Assembly (NCBI RefSeq): GCF_001010355.1
Contig: NZ_JPLA01000030.1
Span: 124,001-188,000 of the forward strand
DNA length: 64,000 bases
Source: Dyella japonica DSM 16301
Lineage (GTDB): Bacteria > Pseudomonadota > Gammaproteobacteria > Xanthomonadales > Rhodanobacteraceae
Reading direction: 5' to 3'
How positions within the stretch are numbered: the first letter of the stretch is position 1; every line of letters starts with the position of its first letter. Shown here piece after piece: positions 58,973-64,000 of this stretch. The translations under genes and the position numbers were made by a program. Under the pieces are notes generated by a model. The model saw only the letters and a list, made by a program, of their open reading frames with translations, was not told where the DNA came from and did not search any database.

Positions 58973-59002
58973 GAAAAGATTCATGCAATCGGAGGTGCCC
59001 GG
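58959..59002 (+). repeat. Inverted repeat spanning the fecR-like stop codon
   Basis: CCGGGCACCT (58959-58968) and AGGTGCCCGG (58993-59002) are perfect complements around a 24-base spacer that includes the TAA stop. There is no T-run after it. It could weaken readthrough into the receptor gene or act as a protein-binding site between the regulators and the receptor. Confidence 0.65.
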
Positions 59003-59101
59003 TTGCGCAAAACGAGGCTCTTGAAAGGTATAGGCCGGAAAAAACGCAGCGAGCGTTGATCGCCGGCAAGCCGTCTACCTCACTCAAGGTTGTTACCCCT
59101 C

Positions 59102-61900
59102 ATGCGCAATCGTTTGGCTTTACATATCGCCCTCGTGCTCGGCGTCAGTCTTCCCCTGGCCACGTTCGCCCAAGCCAACGCCACCGTGCACACCACCGCC
59201 ATCGCGGCGATGCCGCTGGCCAAGGCGCTGGAGAACTTCTCACACGAGGCGGGCATGCAGGTGGTCTATGGTTCGGAGATCTCCGACACCATCCGCAGTC
59301 CCGGCGCCGATGCCGGCTTGCCGCCGGAGCAGCAATTGCGTCAGTTGCTCGCAGGCACCGGCCTGAGCTACCGCCTGGTCACGCCGAACACGGTGACGAT
59401 CGTCCCGGGAAACGTGGCAGCCAATGCGGGCAATCCGGCCTCCGCTGCGGTGACGATGGCCGGTAGTGCAGGCGCGGCAGCGACGAGCGATGCGACGGTC
59501 GCATCCGGCAATGGCAAGACGACCAAGGATCTCGATCAGGTCGTGGTGACCGCGCGCTCGGGTGTGGACGAACGCACCAAGGCACAGACCAGCTACTCGA
59601 TCACCACCATCGATGAAGATCGCCTGCGCATGCAGAACCCCACCAGCGTCACCGAGGCACTGAAGTCGGTGCCGGGTTTCTGGGTGGAAGCGTCCGGTGG
59701 CGAAGCGAGCGGCAATATCCGCGCGCGCGGCATCCCGGTGGACGGCTTTGGTTCGGTGAACCTGCTCGAAGACGGCATCCCCGTGCAGCACGATCCCGCG
59801 CTTGGCTATCTCAATGCGGACCAGGCGTTTCGTCTGGATGAAACGATCGATCGTATCGAAGTGGTGCGTGGTGGCCCGTCGTCGATCTTCTATTCGAATG
59901 CGCCGGCCGGTGCGATCAACTTCATTCCGCGCCAGGTGGGCGATACGGCCGAGGGGTTGGTGAAGTACACCTTGGGCAACTACGGACTCAACCGTCTGGA
60001 CTTCTGGTACGGCACGCCGATCGGCGACGGCTGGAAGCTGAGCACCGGTGGTTTCTATCGCCAGGACAATGGCATCCGCAGCCCGGGCTTTACCAACGAT
60101 CAGGGTGGCCAGCTGCGCGCCACGCTGTCCAAGCAGTTCGAGAACGGCAGCCTCAGTTTCGATATCAAGCGCCTGGACGACAAGGTCGCGCTGGATCTTG
60201 GTATCCCGATGTATCGCAATGCCAGTGGCGATCTGCGGGCGGTGCCGGGCTTCAATGGAAACTACGGCACGCTGGCCGGTCCGGAGACCGAACACGTCCA
60301 GATGATCCAGGGCAACGGCAGCCTGTACAACTTCGACAATAGCCTCGGCACCCAGGTCAAGCGCACGCAGTTCACGGTGAAGTTCGACTACAACCTCGGC
60401 GATGGCTGGAAGGTTGCCGAGGACCTGCGCTACAGCGATACGGATACGGTGCGCAACGGCGTCTATCCGAACGCGGTGCAGACCACGGGCGATTTCTTCA
60501 CCACGGCACAGAAGCAGCTCACCAAGTACTACCCGAACGCGGCCGGCATGCAGCTGCAGTATGTCGACAACGGCCAGACCTACAACGCCAGTCCCAACAA
60601 CGGCCTGGTCGTGACGGGCGGCTTGCGCGGCATCACCATGCCGATGACCGAGCTCACCAGCGACACCCGCCTGCTGCGCAAGTTCGAGTTCGGCGACCAG
60701 ACGCACGATGTGACGTTCGGTTACTACTACGCGCACTTCAACCAGGATTTCGACCGCTATTCGTCCACCGCCATCCTCACCGCGACGGACAATGCGCGCC
60801 TGCTCGACGTGGTGGCCGTGGACGGTGCCGGCAATACATTGGGCAAGCTGACCAACAACGGTATCTACGGTTACGGTTACGAGTGGGCGTATGCCAGCGG
60901 CACGTCCAGCACCAATGCGTTCTATGCGTCCGACGAATGGCAGATCAACGACCAGCTGCGCATCGACGGCGGTGCGCGTTGGGAGCGGGTGAACACCACC
61001 GGCTGGACTGAGCTGTCGCACAACGTGAATCTGGGTACGCCGCCGACCAACAACATCCTCACCGGCACCGGCCAGTTCGTGGATTACGACCACAGCTTCA
61101 GCAAGCTTGGCTGGACGCTGGGTGCGAACTACCAGTTCAGCGAGCACCAGGGTGTGTTTGCGCGTTACACCTCCACCTTTCGCCTGCCGAACCTGAGCTC
61201 GTACATCACCACGCCGACGGCCACGCCGATCACGCAGACGATGATCCTGCCGGAGATGGGCTACAAGTACAGCAACCGCTACATGGATGCGTACGCCACG
61301 CTGTTCTACACCAAGTACAACAACGTGAGCTTCAGCAACTATGTGTTCGACCCGAACACCGGTGTGTCCACGCCGCAGACGGGCTACGCCGATACCGAGA
61401 CCTATGGTCTGGAACTGGAAGGCACGTTCTATCCGTCCAAGTATTTCGACGTGCAGTACACCGCGACCGTGCAGGATCCCAAGTACAAGGGCCTGACCTA
61501 TACGACGGTGACAGCAGGCGCGCCGGTGCTGCTCGACTATGACGACAATCAGCTGATCCGCGTGCCCAAGAACAGCTTTCGCGTGGTGCCGGGCGTGAAT
61601 CTGTTCGACGACAAGCTGCGCCTGCAGATGTCCTACGAGTACGAAGGCCGCCGCTATGTGGATACGGCCAACTCGGTCGTATTGCCGCAGTACCACACGA
61701 TCGGCTTGAGCGCGCGCTACCAGATGACGCCGGAGCTTTCGTTCTTCCTGTATGCCGACAACCTCAACAACTCGCTGGGTCTGACCGAGGGCAATCCGCG
61801 TGCCGGCGAACTGGCGAGCAGCGACGCCACCAAGAGCGTGTTCATTGCGCGACCGCTGCTCGGTCGCTCCTTCCGCGCCTCGGTCATGTACCGGTTCTGA
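59102..61900 (+). CDS. TonB-dependent outer-membrane receptor with signalling (STN) domain, FecA type
   Basis: Energised outer-membrane importer of 932 residues. Order: signal peptide (about 1-24), STN signalling domain (about 30-102), Ala/Gly-rich linker, TonB box DLDQVVVTA (143-151), plug domain (about 160-270, with RARGIPVDGFGSVNLLEDGIP and IEVVRGGPSSIFYSNAPAGAINF), then a 22-strand barrel ending VMYRF. The STN domain matches the FecI/FecR pair before it, so the ligand should induce its own uptake. ATG 59102 gives the signal peptide; an in-frame TTG at 59090 is less likely. Ligand unknown. Confidence 0.94.
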   Translation: MRNRLALHIALVLGVSLPLATFAQANATVHTTAIAAMPLAKALENFSHEAGMQVVYGSEISDTIRSPGADAGLPPEQQLRQLLAGTGLSYRLVTPNTVTIVPGNVAANAGNPASAAVTMAGSAGAAATSDATVASGNGKTTKDLDQVVVTARSGVDERTKAQTSYSITTIDEDRLRMQNPTSVTEALKSVPGFWVEASGGEASGNIRARGIPVDGFGSVNLLEDGIPVQHDPALGYLNADQAFRLDETIDRIEVVRGGPSSIFYSNAPAGAINFIPRQVGDTAEGLVKYTLGNYGLNRLDFWYGTPIGDGWKLSTGGFYRQDNGIRSPGFTNDQGGQLRATLSKQFENGSLSFDIKRLDDKVALDLGIPMYRNASGDLRAVPGFNGNYGTLAGPETEHVQMIQGNGSLYNFDNSLGTQVKRTQFTVKFDYNLGDGWKVAEDLRYSDTDTVRNGVYPNAVQTTGDFFTTAQKQLTKYYPNAAGMQLQYVDNGQTYNASPNNGLVVTGGLRGITMPMTELTSDTRLLRKFEFGDQTHDVTFGYYYAHFNQDFDRYSSTAILTATDNARLLDVVAVDGAGNTLGKLTNNGIYGYGYEWAYASGTSSTNAFYASDEWQINDQLRIDGGARWERVNTTGWTELSHNVNLGTPPTNNILTGTGQFVDYDHSFSKLGWTLGANYQFSEHQGVFARYTSTFRLPNLSSYITTPTATPITQTMILPEMGYKYSNRYMDAYATLFYTKYNNVSFSNYVFDPNTGVSTPQTGYADTETYGLELEGTFYPSKYFDVQYTATVQDPKYKGLTYTTVTAGAPVLLDYDDNQLIRVPKNSFRVVPGVNLFDDKLRLQMSYEYEGRRYVDTANSVVLPQYHTIGLSARYQMTPELSFFLYADNLNNSLGLTEGNPRAGELASSDATKSVFIARPLLGRSFRASVMYRF

Positions 61901-61977
61901 TTGTGTTTGGCGGACGTCCTGCGCGCCGCTCCGCATGGCGGCGCGCGGGACGGTTGTCCTGCTTCGGGAAGCAAGCG

Positions 61978-63507
61978 ATGAATGAGAATACGCGCAGTCG
62001 TTTCGGGTATCTGGCGCTGGTGGCGCTGTGGCTGGCCGTGTTGGGCGTGGCGTGTGCCACGGACCGTGCGCCGGATGTGGTGCTGCAGGGGCAGTTGACG
62101 GGCAGCGACAACCACAGCTATCGCGAGGTGCCGTTCCAGGTGCCGACGGGTGTCAATCGGATCACCGTGCAGTTTGAATCCACGGGGCGCGCCGAGCACA
62201 CCACCATCGATCTTGGTTTGGAAGATCCCACCGGTTTCCATGGTCAACAAGGCCTGCGCGGCTGGACGGGCGGCAGCAAGCAGCTGTTCACCGTGGGTGC
62301 GGTCGACGCGACGCCGTCATTTGCGCCAGGGCCGATCCAGCCGGGCCGCTGGGCCCTGCTGCTGGGCATTCCCAATATCCGTCCCGCCTCGAAGGCGGAA
62401 TACACCGCCAGGATCTGGTTTGGCCATCCGGGCGATCCGGCGTGGTTGCCGGCTGTGCTCAATCCGCCCTTGCGCAAGGAGATGGCCTGGTATCGCGGCG
62501 ACCTGCATATGCACGGCGCGCACAGCGACGGCAGCTGTCCGACGCAGAGCGGTGACGGACGTGCACCGTGTCCGTTGATCTTCACCGTGGAAGAGGCGGC
62601 CAGACGCGGACTGGACTTCATCGCGCTCAGCGATCACAACACGGTGTCCCAGGCCAACGACATCCGCGAATTGCAGCCGTACTTCGATCACCTGCTGCTG
62701 ATACCGGCGCGTGAGGTGACCACTTTCCAGGGGCATGCGAATCTGTTCGGCACCACCGAGCCGCTGGATTTCCGTCTGGGCAGCAAGTCGGTTCCTGACT
62801 GGAACGCCTTGCTGACGCAGGCCACCGCCTTGCACGGCGTGTTCTCGATCAACCATCCCATCCGCCCCAACGACGAAACCTGCATGGGCTGCGGCTGGAC
62901 GCCCGCGAAGCCGGTCGATATGCATCTGGTGCAGGCCATCGAGGCGGTCAATGGCATCGACGCCATGAGCCCGCAGCACACCGGCATCCCGTTCTGGGAG
63001 GCGCAGCTCAACCAGGGCTTCCATCTCACCGGTATCGGCGGCAGCGACAACCACAATGCGAAAGTGGCGTTGCCGTTCCCCGGCGGCAGCATGGCCATCG
63101 GCCTGCCGACCACCGTGGTTCACGCCAGTGAGCTGTCGATGAAGGCCATCCTCGATGCGATTCGCGCCGGGCATGTGTTCATAGACGTACAAGGCACCCG
63201 CGACCGCGCCATCGATGTCGTGGCGACCGTGGGCGACCACTCGGCGGAAATGGGCGATGCCTTGAGCGCGCCGGCCGGCAGCACGGTTCGCATCACTTTG
63301 CATACCGAGGCGCTGGACCAGGCGCATGCGCAAATCATCGTGGATGGAAAGCCCTTGCAGACGAAGGATGCGCTGGTCATTGGTGGCGCGAAGCAGACCT
63401 TGTCGTTCGATTGGCCCAGCGATGGCGGGCGACACTGGCTGCGCGCCAATGTCCGCGGTGCCGATGGCAGCCTGTTGATCGTTGGCAATCCGATCTACTT
63501 CAACTGA
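61978..63507 (+). CDS. Exported PHP-domain metallohydrolase, CehA/McbA-like
   Basis: The product is 509 residues. It has an N-terminal export signal (about 1-28, ending VACA), a beta-rich domain (about 35-155), a PHP metal-hydrolase domain (about 170-430) and a C-terminal beta domain. Metal ligands are visible: DLHMHGAHSDG with His177 and His179, SDHN with Asp219-His220, NHP at His293, and GGSDNHN with Asp357 and His359. Members act on phosphoesters or carbamate-type esters; the substrate here is unknown. It starts 77 bases after the receptor gene, so it may act on what the receptor brings in. Confidence 0.85.
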   Translation: MNENTRSRFGYLALVALWLAVLGVACATDRAPDVVLQGQLTGSDNHSYREVPFQVPTGVNRITVQFESTGRAEHTTIDLGLEDPTGFHGQQGLRGWTGGSKQLFTVGAVDATPSFAPGPIQPGRWALLLGIPNIRPASKAEYTARIWFGHPGDPAWLPAVLNPPLRKEMAWYRGDLHMHGAHSDGSCPTQSGDGRAPCPLIFTVEEAARRGLDFIALSDHNTVSQANDIRELQPYFDHLLLIPAREVTTFQGHANLFGTTEPLDFRLGSKSVPDWNALLTQATALHGVFSINHPIRPNDETCMGCGWTPAKPVDMHLVQAIEAVNGIDAMSPQHTGIPFWEAQLNQGFHLTGIGGSDNHNAKVALPFPGGSMAIGLPTTVVHASELSMKAILDAIRAGHVFIDVQGTRDRAIDVVATVGDHSAEMGDALSAPAGSTVRITLHTEALDQAHAQIIVDGKPLQTKDALVIGGAKQTLSFDWPSDGGRHWLRANVRGADGSLLIVGNPIYFN

Positions 63508-63615
63508 TGGCGTGCATCGACGCTACCTGGCTAGGTAAAACTACGGAGGCGCGATCCGGACGGCTCGGTTAAAACGACCGGACGCGCAGCTCGTTGGATG
63601 ACGAGGATCCAGGCC

Positions 63616-64000
63616 ATGAAAGCGTTGCTACTGTCGATCGCGATGTCCTCCACCTTGGCGCTTGCTCCCGTGGCGGCATGGAGCGCAGACGCCGCCGCGC
63701 AAGCGCCAAGCCCCAAGGACATCCAGCAACGCACGGTTGCCCGCCGCGCTACCGAAGCGGTGATCTGGGGCATGCCGGCGGTCAACTATCAGTTGATGCA
63801 GGACGCGTTCGAGCAGCTGCAGGGCGGCATGAACCAGGTCGCCTATTGGTCGCGGCCGGTCAACTGGAAGGACCAGACGCTCACACCCAACCCCGACACC
63901 ATCTACTTCATGCCGTTCTACGACACCAGGATCGGCCCCGTGGTGATGGAAATTCCGCCGGCCGAGGAAGGCGCTTCCATTACCGGCAGCGTGGACGACA
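63616..64000 (+). CDS. Exported DUF1254-type protein (partial, runs off right edge)
   Basis: 128 codons are in the window. A signal peptide (MKALLLSIAMSSTLALAPVA, cut about residue 25) is followed by RRATEAVIWGMPAVNYQLMQ, then VAYWSRPVNWKDQTLTPNPD and TIYFMPFYDT, the usual N-terminal pattern of DUF1254 proteins. Function of the family is not known. GAGG lies about 10 bases before the ATG. It follows the PHP gene after 108 bases in the same direction. Confidence 0.85.
   Translation, partial: MKALLLSIAMSSTLALAPVAAWSADAAAQAPSPKDIQQRTVARRATEAVIWGMPAVNYQLMQDAFEQLQGGMNQVAYWSRPVNWKDQTLTPNPDTIYFMPFYDTRIGPVVMEIPPAEEGASITGSVDD

Noticed and set aside
59240..61936. Long minus-strand open frame opposite the TonB receptor gene
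   Set aside because: Same GC-mirror effect; the receptor has a complete domain order and signal peptide, the antisense frame has none.

Overview
The window is GC-rich, densely coded chromosomal DNA from a gammaproteobacterium, most likely Xanthomonadales and probably Rhodanobacteraceae (Dyella, Luteibacter, Frateuria or Rhodanobacter type). The signs are the order rsmI, rnpB, mraZ and the full division/cell-wall cluster, a meso-DAP type MurE, LpxC and LptD (Gram-negative envelope), an octaprenyl-type IspB with paired ubiquinone hydroxylases, and a dispersed inverted repeat in intergenic gaps. The genus is inferred; nothing in the window proves it.

Region 1 (1-18660) holds the start of a divergent lpoA-like lipoprotein gene, rsmI, RNase P RNA, and the dcw cluster mraZ-rsmH-ftsL-ftsI-murE-murF-mraY-ftsW-murG-murC-ddlB-ftsQ-ftsA-ftsZ, then lpxC. 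Most junctions in the cluster are 4-base stop/start overlaps. The mraZ promoter has four GTGGGA-like boxes at exact 10-base spacing. Together these genes make lipid II, flip or polymerise it at the septum, and build the divisome.

Region 2 (18815-30390) holds dciA divergent from an M23 peptidase gene, then secA with a strong terminator. On the minus strand follows the outer-membrane biogenesis and housekeeping operon [24 protein letters not shown]. SurA is the chaperone that delivers LptD.

Region 3 (30483-41896) is mixed metabolism: msrB; a minus operon of a membrane protein, a PduO-type cobalamin adenosyltransferase and an HDAC-family deacetylase; two overlapping UbiH/UbiI-type hydroxylases; an exported dienelactone hydrolase; ispB; an MFS transporter; a gamma-glutamyltransferase-like protein with a changed donor site; and a DedA-rhodanese fusion.

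Region 4 (41987-52574) is a Kdp potassium-uptake locus, kdpFABC and kdpDE. It has three extras: a 30-residue membrane ORF before kdpF, a 66-residue ORF after kdpB, and an outer-membrane beta-barrel gene between kdpB and kdpC. A 546-base gap full of repeats separates kdpC from kdpDE.

Region 5 (52806-64000) holds ssb, a cytochrome b561, a phospholipase D-like protein with a less GC-rich look, gluconokinase, and a FecI-FecR-TonB receptor unit. The receptor is followed by an exported PHP-type metallohydrolase and the start of an exported DUF1254 protein. The last five genes look like a regulated uptake and processing system of unknown substrate. No tRNA, rRNA, CRISPR array, insertion sequence or prophage was seen.
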